Source: Vibrio sp. MEBiC08052
Lineage (GTDB): Bacteria; Pseudomonadota; Gammaproteobacteria; Enterobacterales; Vibrionaceae
Assembly: GCF_001506075.1 (NCBI RefSeq)
Contig: NZ_KQ947475.1
Location: forward strand, 405,376-469,375
Length of the DNA: 64,000 nucleotides
Reading direction: 5' to 3'
The notes under the pieces are model-generated. The model was not told the DNA's origin, made no database searches, and saw only the letters and a list, made by a program, of their open reading frames with translations. Of the stretch, positions 9,074-17,932 are shown piece after piece. The stretch's first letter is position 1; every line of letters begins with the position of its first letter. Both the position numbers and the translations under genes were made by a program.

Positions 9074-10795
9074 ATGGTAATGCTATCCGGTGCAGAGATG
9101 GTTGTTCAGTCTCTGATCGAAGAAGGTGTCGAGCAGATTTTTGGTTATCCCGGTGGATCCGTGCTTGATATCTATGATGCCCTTCATGAAAAAACCGACC
9201 AAATCAAACATGTCCTCGTTCGTCATGAACAGGCGGCAACACATATGGCTGACGGTTACGCACGCTCAACCGGCAAACCCGGTGTCGTGCTGGTTTGTTC
9301 CGGCCCAGGTGCAACTAATACTGTAACCGGGATTGCGACAGCTTATATGGATTCTATTCCGATGATTGTCATATCAGGTAATGTCCCCAATAGCTTGATT
9401 GGCAATGATGCATTTCAGGAGTGTGACATCGTAGGGGTTTCCCGGCCGATTGTGAAACATAGCTTTTTGGTCAAAAAAGCTGAAGATATTCCCGAAACGA
9501 TTAAAAAAGCATTCTATATCGCTTCGACCGGTCGTCCTGGCCCTGTGGTGATTGATTTGCCCAAGGATGTCATGAATCCTCAGATCAAATTACCTTATCA
9601 ATATCCGAAAGCCATCAAGATGCGCTCTTATAATCCGACTACCAGCGGACATAAAGGGCAGATTAAGAAAGCACTCAACGCGTTGTTAGATGCGAAAAAA
9701 CCAGTTTTATATGTTGGTGGTGGTGCAGTTATTTCCGGGGCTGATAAGCAGATTCTTCAGTTAGCGGAAACCTTGAATTTGCCGGTGGTCAGTACACTGA
9801 TGGGGCTGGGCGCTTTCCCCGGCACCCATGCCAATGCACTGGGAATGTTGGGCATGCATGGTGTTTATGAAGCCAATATGGCGATGCATCATGCCGATTT
9901 GATTTTTGGTGTTGGCGTCCGGTTTGATGACCGAACCACCAATAATCTGGAAAAATACTGTCCCAATGCCAAAATCATGCACATTGATATTGACCCGTCT
10001 TCGATTTCGAAGAATGTCCCGGCGGATTTACCGATCGTCGGCTCAGCAGAGAAGGTTTTAGAAACCATGTTGAAGCTGCTGGTTGAGCAGGGGGGCTCGA
10101 ATGATGCGGAAGCGTTGGCACAATGGTGGAAAGATATTCAAGTTTGGCGGGATCGTCAGTGTCTTGCCTATCAGAAGTCCAGTGAGCGGATCAAACCGCA
10201 GCAAGTGATCGAAACACTTCATCGGTTGACCGGAGGGAATGCCTATGTCGCTTCCGATGTCGGCCAACATCAAATGTTTGCGGCACTTTATTACCCGTTT
10301 AACAAGCCGCGTCGCTGGATCAATTCCGGTGGTCTGGGCACGATGGGATTTGGTTTGCCTGCGGGGATGGGGGTCAAATTCTCTCATCCGGAAGAAGAAG
10401 TGGTCGTGGTGACTGGTGACGGAAGTATTCAGATGAATATTCAAGAGCTGTCAACCGCACTTCAATATGATATTCCGGTCAAGATCATCAACCTGAATAA
10501 CCGTTTCTTGGGAATGGTAAAACAGTGGCAGGATATCATTTATCAGGGACGTCACTCGAATTCATATATGAGTTCTGTGCCGGACTTCGCTGCAATCGCA
10601 GAAGCTTATGGGCATGTGGGTATTCGTATCTCAACACCGGATGAGTTAGAAGCCGGATTGAAAAAAGCACTGGATCTGAAAGATCGTCTGGTGTTTGTGG
10701 ATATCAATGTCGATGAAACAGAGCACGTTTATCCGATGCAGATTAAAGGCGAAGGGATGGACAAAATGTGGTTGAGCAAAACGGAGAGAACCTGA
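9074..10795 (+). CDS. ilvI: Acetolactate synthase III catalytic subunit IlvI
   Basis: Large subunit of acetohydroxyacid synthase III, a ThDP- and FAD-dependent enzyme making acetolactate or acetohydroxybutyrate for Val/Leu/Ile synthesis. 573 residues, as in E. coli. The ThDP glutamate lies in [15 protein letters not shown] (near residue 48). The Mg-ThDP motif [15 protein letters not shown] is near residue 450. The start is ATG 9074, six bases after AAGGAG; the GTG at 9053 would add seven residues with no support. Its stop overlaps the ilvH start (TGATG). Confidence 0.98.
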   Translation: MVMLSGAEMVVQSLIEEGVEQIFGYPGGSVLDIYDALHEKTDQIKHVLVRHEQAATHMADGYARSTGKPGVVLVCSGPGATNTVTGIATAYMDSIPMIVISGNVPNSLIGNDAFQECDIVGVSRPIVKHSFLVKKAEDIPETIKKAFYIASTGRPGPVVIDLPKDVMNPQIKLPYQYPKAIKMRSYNPTTSGHKGQIKKALNALLDAKKPVLYVGGGAVISGADKQILQLAETLNLPVVSTLMGLGAFPGTHANALGMLGMHGVYEANMAMHHADLIFGVGVRFDDRTTNNLEKYCPNAKIMHIDIDPSSISKNVPADLPIVGSAEKVLETMLKLLVEQGGSNDAEALAQWWKDIQVWRDRQCLAYQKSSERIKPQQVIETLHRLTGGNAYVASDVGQHQMFAALYYPFNKPRRWINSGGLGTMGFGLPAGMGVKFSHPEEEVVVVTGDGSIQMNIQELSTALQYDIPVKIINLNNRFLGMVKQWQDIIYQGRHSNSYMSSVPDFAAIAEAYGHVGIRISTPDELEAGLKKALDLKDRLVFVDINVDETEHVYPMQIKGEGMDKMWLSKTERT

Positions 10796-11289
10796 TGAGA
10801 CGCATTATTTCAGTATTAATGGAGAACCAACCCGGTGCTTTGTCTCGCGTGGTAGGACTGTTTTCCCAGCGTGGTTTCAATATTGAAACGTTGAATGTAT
10901 CCCCCACTGATGATGAGACGTTGTCTCGTCTTAATATCACGACTAAAACCAACGCGATGGAACTGGAACAGATCCAGAAGCAGCTTCACAAGTTGATTGA
11001 TGTATTGAAAGTTCAGGAAGTGTCAGAGTTTGAACATATTGAACGGGAATTGATGCTGGTGAAAGTCAGAGCCAGTGGGGCAGCACGGGCAGAAGTACAA
11101 CGGACGACGGACATTTTCAGAGGTCAAATCGTCGATGTCACCAGTAGTCAGTATACGGTTCAGATGGCCGGAGCAACCGAAAAACTTGATGCTTTTATTG
11201 AAGCTATTTCAGAAGTGACAGAAGTGTTAGAGGTGGCTCGCAGTGGTGTCGTCGGTATTGCTCGCCGTGAACGAGCACTCCGTGCGTAA
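10795..11289 (+). CDS. ilvH: Acetolactate synthase III regulatory subunit IlvH
   Basis: Small regulatory subunit that activates IlvI and confers valine feedback inhibition. 164 residues, with an N-terminal ACT domain (SVLMENQPGALSRVVGLF and GFNIETLNV) and the usual C-terminal domain ending in ARSGVVGIARRERAL. The start at 10795 overlaps the ilvI stop as TGATG and has GGAG about 9 bases upstream; the earlier in-frame start at 10768 lies within ilvI and is not preferred. A terminator follows after 37 bases. Confidence 0.97.
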   Translation: MRRIISVLMENQPGALSRVVGLFSQRGFNIETLNVSPTDDETLSRLNITTKTNAMELEQIQKQLHKLIDVLKVQEVSEFEHIERELMLVKVRASGAARAEVQRTTDIFRGQIVDVTSSQYTVQMAGATEKLDAFIEAISEVTEVLEVARSGVVGIARRERALRA

Positions 11290-11326
11290 TATCATTGATG
11301 ATTGCGACAAAAACAGAATCAATCCA

Positions 11327-11351
11327 AACCGGCATTACAGCCGGTTTTTTT
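11327..11351 (+). terminator. Terminator of ilvIH
   Basis: AACCGGC-ATTACA-GCCGGTT with a seven-T tail, directly after ilvH and only five bases from the convergent regulator stop codon. Confidence 0.92.
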
Positions 11352-11355
11352 ATGT

Positions 11356-13149
11356 TTATCTAATCTGATTAGATATCAGTTGTGCTTCACCAATAAAGTA
11401 GCCATCTTCATCAAATCGTTTCACGTCTCCGTTTTCCACAACGATAGTGATTCTTCGGATATCTGAGAATTGCCAGTTACGCCATTGGTAGACAAACTGA
11501 TCGTGTTCGACCCACCAATAGCCCTCATCCATGTCATTGGGGCGCTCGGATATCCCGGTCATTTTACCATCTGCCTGAAAGGTGATTCGGTAAGGAATAT
11601 TAAAGCAGTCTTTGGTTAAGAGGGTCTGATTTTTCAGCAGGTGACGAATGGCTCTATTACTGAGCTGTGGCTGCTGACATTCCTGTAAAGTTTCGATCGG
11701 CATCACTTGTTTGGCGATTTGAGAAAGAAGCGCAATCCCTTCCCGGATCTGTTCGGTTCTGATGGATTGGAAACACAGCCGGAAGCTATTGGTCCGTTCG
11801 TCACAGTAATAGTATTTGGCGCCATTGTTAATCAGGATCCCATGCTGTTCGGCCAGTTGTTCAAATCTCTTCGCATCGAATCCCTGTTTATAGTCGATCC
11901 AAAAAGCCGTGCCTGCCAATGAAGGAATCACACCTGACTGTGGGAAATAGTAATTCAGAGCCTTTTCCATGGTCAGCCATTTTTCCCGATAACGTTTGAG
12001 CATTTTTTGCGCCAGTGCATCGTAATATCCGAGGCTCAGAAACAGCGCAAGGGTTTGACAATTATTCTTCGGTGGCAAGCTATGTGTTCTGAATTGAAGC
12101 GCTTTTATTTGTGAGATCAAGGGGGCCGGTGCAACGATATATCCGAGTCTTAACCCCGGAGCAATCGTCGAAGAAAAACTGGAGATATAGATAATGCGCT
12201 CACTGGATGAGTCACTTTTCAATGGCGGGCAGGTGTCTTCGATGAAATTTATATCATGTTCAAAGTCATCTTCAATGATCAATAAGTCATGTTCTTCAGC
12301 CAGTGCAAGAAGTTTCCGGCGACGCATGGCAGACAGGCGCACCGTGGTCGGAAATTGATTGCTCGGTGTGGTATAAACCAGTTGGCAGTCGGTGAGGCGC
12401 TCATCAATCACCATGCCTTCCTGATCGACGTTGATTGGTACTATCTGAGCGCGTCTGGCCTGAAACTGATGCAATGCCTCGGGATAACCGGGATTCTCAA
12501 TTGCAATCGAGGAGTCAGCAGAGAGAAGTAGTTTTGACAGGTAATACAGACTGTTCTGACACCCGAGCGTGATGGCGATATTGTCTCGATTGACGAATAT
12601 GCCCCGCTTGGTTAACACGCGTGTGCGGATCTGTTCAATCAGATCATCATAATCTGAGTCATTCGATGTCCAAGTGCGATGATTGATGCGATTGAGTGAT
12701 TGAATACTGCACTTACGCCATTCAGAAACCGGGAACAAGTCCTCATCAACAACGCCACTGACAAAGAGATAAGGATAATTTTTGAGATCTTTGGCTTCGC
12801 GTTCAGAGACCCGATTTTCAGAGATCAGATAGCGGCTCCAATCGAGTCGGGTTGACTGTTCTTGCGGGGGGGCCGAAGCGAGTGGTGTGACGGAAATATT
12901 CAGCGAGGGATTGACAAAATAGCCTTTGCGCTCAATGGAGACGAGGATCCCTTCTTCGGTCAGTTGTTCGTAAACGCGCAAAATGGTGTTTCTGGAAACA
13001 TTGAGGTCTTTTGCTAGCTTACGTGAAGAGGCAAGGGGAGATTGCTTAGGAATGAAGCCATCGAAGATCGCTTTGGCAAGACTGCTTTTGATTTGATCTT
13101 GCAGGGTCTTCGAATCCTGCGGGTCAAGGTGGATATACTGGCTTAGCAT
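11356..13149 (-). CDS. MocR/GabR-type regulator lacking the PLP lysine, with extra C-terminal domain
   Basis: A 597-residue protein. The GntR-type winged helix occupies about residues 14-80 (SRKLAKDLNVSRNTILRVYEQL). An aminotransferase fold type I domain follows at about 110-480 (AIENPGYPEAL, TPSNQFPTTVRLS, IIEDDFEHDI, PGLRLGYIVAP). In PLP-binding MocR proteins the motif SFSK supplies the Schiff-base lysine; here it reads SSFSST, with Ser327 at that place, and Phe296 replaces the PLP-contacting Tyr. The equivalent arginine R334 remains. Residues about 485-597 are an unfamiliar aromatic-rich extension (EGYWWVEHDQFVYQWRNW); typical MocR proteins end near residue 480. The start at 13149 follows AGGAG; the longer frame would run into gabT. 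It lies beside gabT and gabD, so it probably controls them and the divergent TRAP genes. PLP independence is inference. Confidence 0.88.
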   Translation of the reverse strand: MLSQYIHLDPQDSKTLQDQIKSSLAKAIFDGFIPKQSPLASSRKLAKDLNVSRNTILRVYEQLTEEGILVSIERKGYFVNPSLNISVTPLASAPPQEQSTRLDWSRYLISENRVSEREAKDLKNYPYLFVSGVVDEDLFPVSEWRKCSIQSLNRINHRTWTSNDSDYDDLIEQIRTRVLTKRGIFVNRDNIAITLGCQNSLYYLSKLLLSADSSIAIENPGYPEALHQFQARRAQIVPINVDQEGMVIDERLTDCQLVYTTPSNQFPTTVRLSAMRRRKLLALAEEHDLLIIEDDFEHDINFIEDTCPPLKSDSSSERIIYISSFSSTIAPGLRLGYIVAPAPLISQIKALQFRTHSLPPKNNCQTLALFLSLGYYDALAQKMLKRYREKWLTMEKALNYYFPQSGVIPSLAGTAFWIDYKQGFDAKRFEQLAEQHGILINNGAKYYYCDERTNSFRLCFQSIRTEQIREGIALLSQIAKQVMPIETLQECQQPQLSNRAIRHLLKNQTLLTKDCFNIPYRITFQADGKMTGISERPNDMDEGYWWVEHDQFVYQWRNWQFSDIRRITIVVENGDVKRFDEDGYFIGEAQLISNQIR

Positions 13150-13243
13150 ACGGCTCCTAAAACTGTTTCTTGCACCGCTGACTAATCCGAATGAGACAAC
13201 GAAGATACGGACATAAGAGTGACCGTATCTTCGCTGAATGTAT

Positions 13244-14521
13244 TTAGTGAGCGAGCAACGCTTGTAATTCTGCTTTGATGATTTCAAGGCCTTTGACGAT
13301 CAGTTCTGGCTCAATCGTCAATGGTGGCAGGAAGCGAATTACATTTCCTTTCACACCACAAGATAACAAAATCACACCGGCATGGTTACTTTTTACCACA
13401 AGCTGTTTGGTCAGATCAGCAAGTGGTGCACCATTGTCAGGGTCATTGAACTCGATAGCAATCATCGCGCCGACTTGGCGAATATCACCAATTTGGGGAA
13501 TCTCTTTTTGTAATTCAGCCAATTGTTCCTTAAATAGTAAACCAATATGTTGTGCTGTTTCACAGAGATTTTCTTTCTCAATAATATCGAGCACTTCTAA
13601 TGCAGCAACACAAGCGAGCGGTGACCCTGCATAGGTTCCACCGACACCACCGGGATTGGCGGCGTCCATAATTTCTGCTTTACCGACAACGCCGGACAAC
13701 GGGAATCCCCCTGCAATACCTTTGGCCATAGTGATCAGGTCCGCTTCAATACCGAGGTATTCTGTCGCAAACATTTTGCCGGTTCGGGCAAAGCCGGTCT
13801 GAATTTCGTCACAAATTAACACGATACCGTGTTTATCACATAGGTCGCGGATTTTCCGTGCCCAGGATGCAGGAGCCTGATAGAAACCACCTTCTCCTTG
13901 AATCGGTTCGAAAATGATTGCTGCGATACGGCTTGGTTCGATATCACACGCGAATAAATCGTCCAAAGCACTCAGGCTTTGTGCTTCACTCACCCCATGA
14001 TAGGCATTCGGGAATGGTAAGTGATAGATTTCATTCGGGAATGGTCCAAAACCAGCTTTGTAGGGCGCCACTTTTCCGGTGAGTCCCATACACATGTTTG
14101 TCCGTCCATGAAAGCCACCTTTAAAGGCGATGATGCCTGAACGGCCCGTATGTGCCCGCGCAATTTTCACCGCATTTTCTACCGCTTCAGCACCGGTGGT
14201 CACGAATGCCGCTTTTTTGTCAAAATTCCCCGGTGTTTTTGCCACGATTTTTTCAGCCAGCTCAACAAAGCTGGTGTAAGGCGTCACCATTGAACAGGTA
14301 TGACTGAAGTTGTCCAACTGTTTTTTAACCGCTTCAATAATCTGTGGGTGAGAGTGACCGGTATTATTCACGGCAATCCCGGCGGCAAAGTCGATATAGG
14401 TTTTGCCTTCGATATCTGTGATAAGCGCATTTTTAGCACTCGCTGCGTAGATCGGTGCCAAATTAGCCATCCCTTTTGCGACTACTTTTTCCTTACGGGC
14501 TTGCCATTCCATATTTGTCAT
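13244..14521 (-). CDS. gabT: 4-aminobutyrate aminotransferase GabT
   Basis: Class III PLP-dependent aminotransferase of 425 residues. It transfers the amino group of GABA (or a similar omega-amino acid such as 5-aminovalerate) to 2-oxoglutarate, giving succinate semialdehyde and glutamate. The PLP lysine is K267 in TMAKGIAGGFPLSG. ICDEIQTGFARTG holds the aspartate that contacts the cofactor nitrogen, and FVTTGAEAVENAVKIAR is the phosphate-binding region. It follows gabD by 44 bases on the same strand and is followed by the MocR-type regulator, so the three look like one operon. Substrate range among omega-amino acids is not decidable from sequence. Confidence 0.94.
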   Translation of the reverse strand: MTNMEWQARKEKVVAKGMANLAPIYAASAKNALITDIEGKTYIDFAAGIAVNNTGHSHPQIIEAVKKQLDNFSHTCSMVTPYTSFVELAEKIVAKTPGNFDKKAAFVTTGAEAVENAVKIARAHTGRSGIIAFKGGFHGRTNMCMGLTGKVAPYKAGFGPFPNEIYHLPFPNAYHGVSEAQSLSALDDLFACDIEPSRIAAIIFEPIQGEGGFYQAPASWARKIRDLCDKHGIVLICDEIQTGFARTGKMFATEYLGIEADLITMAKGIAGGFPLSGVVGKAEIMDAANPGGVGGTYAGSPLACVAALEVLDIIEKENLCETAQHIGLLFKEQLAELQKEIPQIGDIRQVGAMIAIEFNDPDNGAPLADLTKQLVVKSNHAGVILLSCGVKGNVIRFLPPLTIEPELIVKGLEIIKAELQALLAH

Positions 14522-14565
14522 GAGTTTTTATTCCTTCACATTCAAACAGTAGTTATTGTGAGATA

Positions 14566-15996
14566 TCAGAAGCCACCAAAGCAGAGATACTTGACATTGA
14601 GATATTCATCAATCCCTTGTTTGGCACCTTCCCGACCAAAGCCGGATTGTTTTACGCCACCGAATGGTGCGACTTCATTGGAGATAATGCCTTCATTAAT
14701 TCCAACCATGCCGTATTCAAGCTGTTCGGCAATCCGAAATGCACGATTCAGTGTACTGGTGTAGAAGTAACTGGCTAATCCGTAAATCGTATCGTTGGCT
14801 TTTTCGACCAGTTCATCGTCGTTGGTAAAGCGAACAATCGGAGCGACCGGACCGAATAATTCGGTGTGTACAATCTCCATATCTTGAGTGACTTCAGTCA
14901 GAATGGTCGGTTCAACGAACAGACCTTCCAGAGAGCGGCCGCCAAATGCGATTTTTGCCCCTTGTTCGACGGCTGTATTGATGTAGCCCAACACACTGTT
15001 TTTCGCTTTGATATCGATCAGCGGGCCAATCACTACGCCGGGTTCTACGCCATTACCGACTTTCAGGTCTGCCACGGCTGCGGTAAATTTTTCAACGAAT
15101 TGATCGTAAACGCTGTCCTGAACATAGAAGCGGTTTGCACAGACACAGGTCTGCCCCGCATTACGGAATTTTGAGGCGATCGCACCTTTGACGGCTTCAT
15201 CGAGATCCGCGTCATCAAACACGATGAATGGTGCATTGCCACCTAATTCCATCGATGTACGTTTAATGGTGTCAGCACACTGTTTGATGAGATGACTGCC
15301 GACCTGTGTTGATCCCGTAAAAGAAAGCTTTTTGATGTCATCGTGACTACAGAAAATATCACCGACGGCCACAGAAGAGTGGTTGTTGACCACGATTAAC
15401 AGCTCTTTCGGCAATCCGGCTTGGTATGCTAATTCTGCAATGGCATAGGCAGACAGTGGGGTTTGGTTTGCGGGTTTGACGATAAAACTACACCCGGCCG
15501 CCAGCGCAGGGGCTGCTTTACGGGTGATCATCGCGATGGGGAAGTTCCAAGGCGTGATCGCAGCAGCAACACCAACTGGTTGTTTAATGGTCATTAAACG
15601 TTTGTTCGAGGTTGGTGCCGGAATGGTATCGCCGTAGGTGCGTTTCCCTTCTTCTGCGAACCACTGAATGAACGATGCACCGTACATGACTTCGCCTTTG
15701 GCTTCCGCCAAGGGTTTCCCTTGTTCGAGGGTCATAATTCGAGCCAGATCATCACTGTTTTCAACCACGAGATCATACCAGCGCTTTAAAATGGTAGATC
15801 TTTCTGCTGCTGAACGTTGTTGCCATGCTTGTTGAGCCAGCTTTGATTTCTCAATCAAAGTGAGGATATCCGTTGTCTGAACCGAAGGAATGTAAGTTAG
15901 TGTTTCATCGGTTGCCGGATTGAGGACTGCAATCGCATCTTCACTGAAAGGACACGTTGCTTTGAGTAAGTTTTTGTTAACAATTTGGTCCATCAT
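14566..15996 (-). CDS. gabD: Succinate-semialdehyde dehydrogenase GabD
   Basis: Aldehyde dehydrogenase superfamily member of 476 residues that oxidises succinate semialdehyde to succinate with NAD(P), the second step of GABA breakdown. The catalytic glutamate is E250 in MELGGNAPF. The catalytic cysteine is C284 in NAGQTCVCANRF, with a second cysteine two residues on, as in bacterial GabD enzymes. ITPWNFPIAM and SFTGSTQVG are the cofactor-site motifs. First gene of the gabD-gabT-regulator set, transcribed away from the TRAP transporter. Glutarate-semialdehyde dehydrogenases are close relatives and cannot be fully excluded. Confidence 0.93.
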   Translation of the reverse strand: MMDQIVNKNLLKATCPFSEDAIAVLNPATDETLTYIPSVQTTDILTLIEKSKLAQQAWQQRSAAERSTILKRWYDLVVENSDDLARIMTLEQGKPLAEAKGEVMYGASFIQWFAEEGKRTYGDTIPAPTSNKRLMTIKQPVGVAAAITPWNFPIAMITRKAAPALAAGCSFIVKPANQTPLSAYAIAELAYQAGLPKELLIVVNNHSSVAVGDIFCSHDDIKKLSFTGSTQVGSHLIKQCADTIKRTSMELGGNAPFIVFDDADLDEAVKGAIASKFRNAGQTCVCANRFYVQDSVYDQFVEKFTAAVADLKVGNGVEPGVVIGPLIDIKAKNSVLGYINTAVEQGAKIAFGGRSLEGLFVEPTILTEVTQDMEIVHTELFGPVAPIVRFTNDDELVEKANDTIYGLASYFYTSTLNRAFRIAEQLEYGMVGINEGIISNEVAPFGGVKQSGFGREGAKQGIDEYLNVKYLCFGGF

Positions 15997-16054
15997 TGTG
16001 TCTCTTTTGTTAGCTGTAAGGAGAATGGTAGATCTAAAAATGATGCCACCCGAA

Positions 16055-16107
16055 GTACCAGTTAGATCAATTGTGTGGTACCAGCGATAAGTCGCTGGCT
16101 GGTACCA
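16055..16107. promoter_or_regulatory. Three GTACCA repeats between gabD and the TRAP genes, likely MocR operator
   Basis: GTACCA occurs in the same orientation at 16055-16060, 16078-16083 and 16102-16107, spaced 23 and 24 bases apart. The last two lie inside TGGTACCAG/CTGGTACCA, so they also form an inverted repeat. GabR and other MocR proteins bind spaced direct repeats of this kind (ATACCA in B. subtilis GabR). The position in the 216-base divergent intergenic region would allow control of both transcription units. Confidence 0.6.
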
Positions 16108-16212
16108 TACAAATTGCCTTTCTGGTTCTATTGCTTTGGTTTTGCTTTCTTCATATTAACCTGTGAAACAAATCAGTAACAAACAAGTAACGACACAGGA
16201 AGAGGAATTTCT

Positions 16213-17229
16213 ATGTTTGGGTTAAAGGGAAAGAAGCTTGCGAAAACATTACTGGCAGTCACGCTGGGTGTCAGCGCACTTGCGAGTTCTACGGTCAGTT
16301 TTGCTGCTGAATATAATTGGCGCTTTGCAAATTTATATGGCCGCGGTACTGCATTTGGTGCCGTTTATGAAGACTTGGCTAAAAATATTGAAACCATGTC
16401 CAATGGTCGTATTGCTGTGCAAGTGTTGTACTCCGGAGAAGGCGTGGGTACCAGTGGGATTTTAGGTGCTGTGCGTTCCGGTCTGATTACCATGGGGGCT
16501 CCTTTCCAACCGATGCATGCGGGTGAGTTTCCGGCTGGGGTTGTGGAGGTCGGTTTACCCGGCGGTACGTCGGATGCCAGTGAACTCATGACATTATTTC
16601 ATGAGCGTGGTTGGGGCGACGTCTTGAAAAAAGCCTATGCCTCTCAGGGGATCGTCTGGCTAGAACCTTATATTCAGCCCCCTGTTTATATCATTACCAA
16701 AAAACCGATCAATTCGATTGCTGACTTTAAAGGGATGAAAATTCGTGCTCCGGGTGCCTATGGTAAATTCCTGCGTAACCTCGGGGCTGCACCGGTTTCT
16801 CTGTCTTGGAGTGAAATCTATACCTCACTGGCAACCGGTGTCATCGATGGTTCTATCGGTTCCAATATGATTGATCACCGCGATGGTAACCATGTGGAAG
16901 TGGCAAAATATATGTATCCGCTACCGATTGCCGGCGCTCAGGTTCTACCGATTATTGTCAACCAAAAAGCATGGAATAAATTACCGAAAGACCTGCAAGC
17001 GATTGTGAAAGGTGCAACAGCCGAACATGCGATTGAGCAGTTGACGAAATCGAAACTGTGGGAATCTCAGGCCGTGGCGGAGATGGAAGCAAAAGGACTG
17101 AAATGGAGTCCTGAGCCATCTGAGGCAGACAAAGAAGCCTGGAAAGCAGCGGGGATGTCACTTGCGCAGGAATATGCCAGTGCCGACCCTTATTCAAAAC
17201 AGCTTGTTGATATCCTGAACAAGCAGTAA
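16213..17229 (+). CDS. TRAP transporter substrate-binding protein (DctP family)
   Basis: Periplasmic binding protein of a tripartite ATP-independent transporter, 338 residues. The signal peptide spans about residues 1-31 (KKLAKTLLAVTLGVSALAS, cleavage likely after VSFA). ADFKGMKIRAPGAYGKFLRNLGA (residues about 170-192) holds the conserved arginine that usually salt-bridges a carboxylate in the ligand. GVIDGSIGSN is a further family motif. A GGAAGAGGAA lies just before the ATG. First gene of a three-gene TRAP operon divergent from gabD, so a GABA-like amino acid or a related carboxylate is the likely ligand; this is inferred only from context. Confidence 0.9.
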   Translation: MFGLKGKKLAKTLLAVTLGVSALASSTVSFAAEYNWRFANLYGRGTAFGAVYEDLAKNIETMSNGRIAVQVLYSGEGVGTSGILGAVRSGLITMGAPFQPMHAGEFPAGVVEVGLPGGTSDASELMTLFHERGWGDVLKKAYASQGIVWLEPYIQPPVYIITKKPINSIADFKGMKIRAPGAYGKFLRNLGAAPVSLSWSEIYTSLATGVIDGSIGSNMIDHRDGNHVEVAKYMYPLPIAGAQVLPIIVNQKAWNKLPKDLQAIVKGATAEHAIEQLTKSKLWESQAVAEMEAKGLKWSPEPSEADKEAWKAAGMSLAQEYASADPYSKQLVDILNKQ

Positions 17230-17284
17230 CAAGGAATAATCAAGGTGAGTCTGATGATTCACCTTGATTGGTTTGGGAGTTTAT

Positions 17285-17932
17285 ATGGTTGAACCAATTT
17301 TAAGAGGATATTGCCAGTTAGTCAGATATGTTGTTGGCCTAATCGGGCGTTCGGTTTCATATCTGCTTCCTGTATTAGCCAGTATTGTTGCCTACGAAGT
17401 CTTTGCTCGTTACGTGATTGATAAACCAACTATTTGGGGGTATGACTCGTCACTTTTTCTGTTTGGATATATTGCCGCATTAGGCGGTGCGTATGCGCAG
17501 CAACGTGAAGCACACATTAACGTAGACATCGTCCACGGAAAAGTCTCGGAAAAGACTCGCCGGATTTTTGACCTGATTACTGCGGTTCTGGCGATGGGAT
17601 TCTTAGTGGTCATGATCAAAACTTGTTATGGCATGTTTCTGGAAAGCCTTCAATATAATTACAGAACCCAGAGTGAATGGGCCCCACCGATGCATCATTT
17701 CTGGCTGATGATTACCGTCTCTGCGAGCATTTTTGTTGCACAATATTCGACTGAAGTGATCAGTAATCTATTTTTCCTCGTGACAGGACGTGAATTAAGC
17801 GGAACCGTGCATTCACATGTCAGCTTAGATGAGCAGCCTTTCCATGTCAGTTTAGATGATGAGCCCTTTCGTACAGAGCATCCTCAGGTAGAGAAGTCCG
17901 TTTTTGACAAGGAGAATCCAAATGGGAATTGA
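17285..17932 (+). CDS. TRAP transporter small permease (DctQ family)
   Basis: Small membrane subunit of the TRAP transporter, 215 residues with four hydrophobic segments (about residues 22-40, 52-70, 95-115, 135-160). YEVFARYVIDKPTIWGYDSSLFLFGYIA and the QREAHINVDIV region are typical of DctQ. The start at 17285 has GGGAG five bases upstream; the TTG at 17264 is less likely. The C-terminal cytoplasmic tail (about residues 170-215) is longer than usual and contains the duplicated nonapeptide HVSLDEQPF/HVSLDDEPF. It overlaps dctM by 11 bases. Confidence 0.9.
   Translation: MVEPILRGYCQLVRYVVGLIGRSVSYLLPVLASIVAYEVFARYVIDKPTIWGYDSSLFLFGYIAALGGAYAQQREAHINVDIVHGKVSEKTRRIFDLITAVLAMGFLVVMIKTCYGMFLESLQYNYRTQSEWAPPMHHFWLMITVSASIFVAQYSTEVISNLFFLVTGRELSGTVHSHVSLDEQPFHVSLDDEPFRTEHPQVEKSVFDKENPNGN
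17816..17869 (+). repeat. In-frame 27-bp tandem duplication in the DctQ tail
   Basis: Two adjacent 27-base units (17816-17842, 17843-17869) encode HVSLDEQPF and HVSLDDEPF. They differ at a few bases, so the duplication is not brand new and the amino acid pattern has been kept. Confidence 0.8.

Noticed and set aside
13150..13287. N-terminal extension of the MocR-type regulator frame
   Set aside because: It would overlap gabT and has no winged-helix family counterpart; an AGGAG precedes the ATG at 13149.
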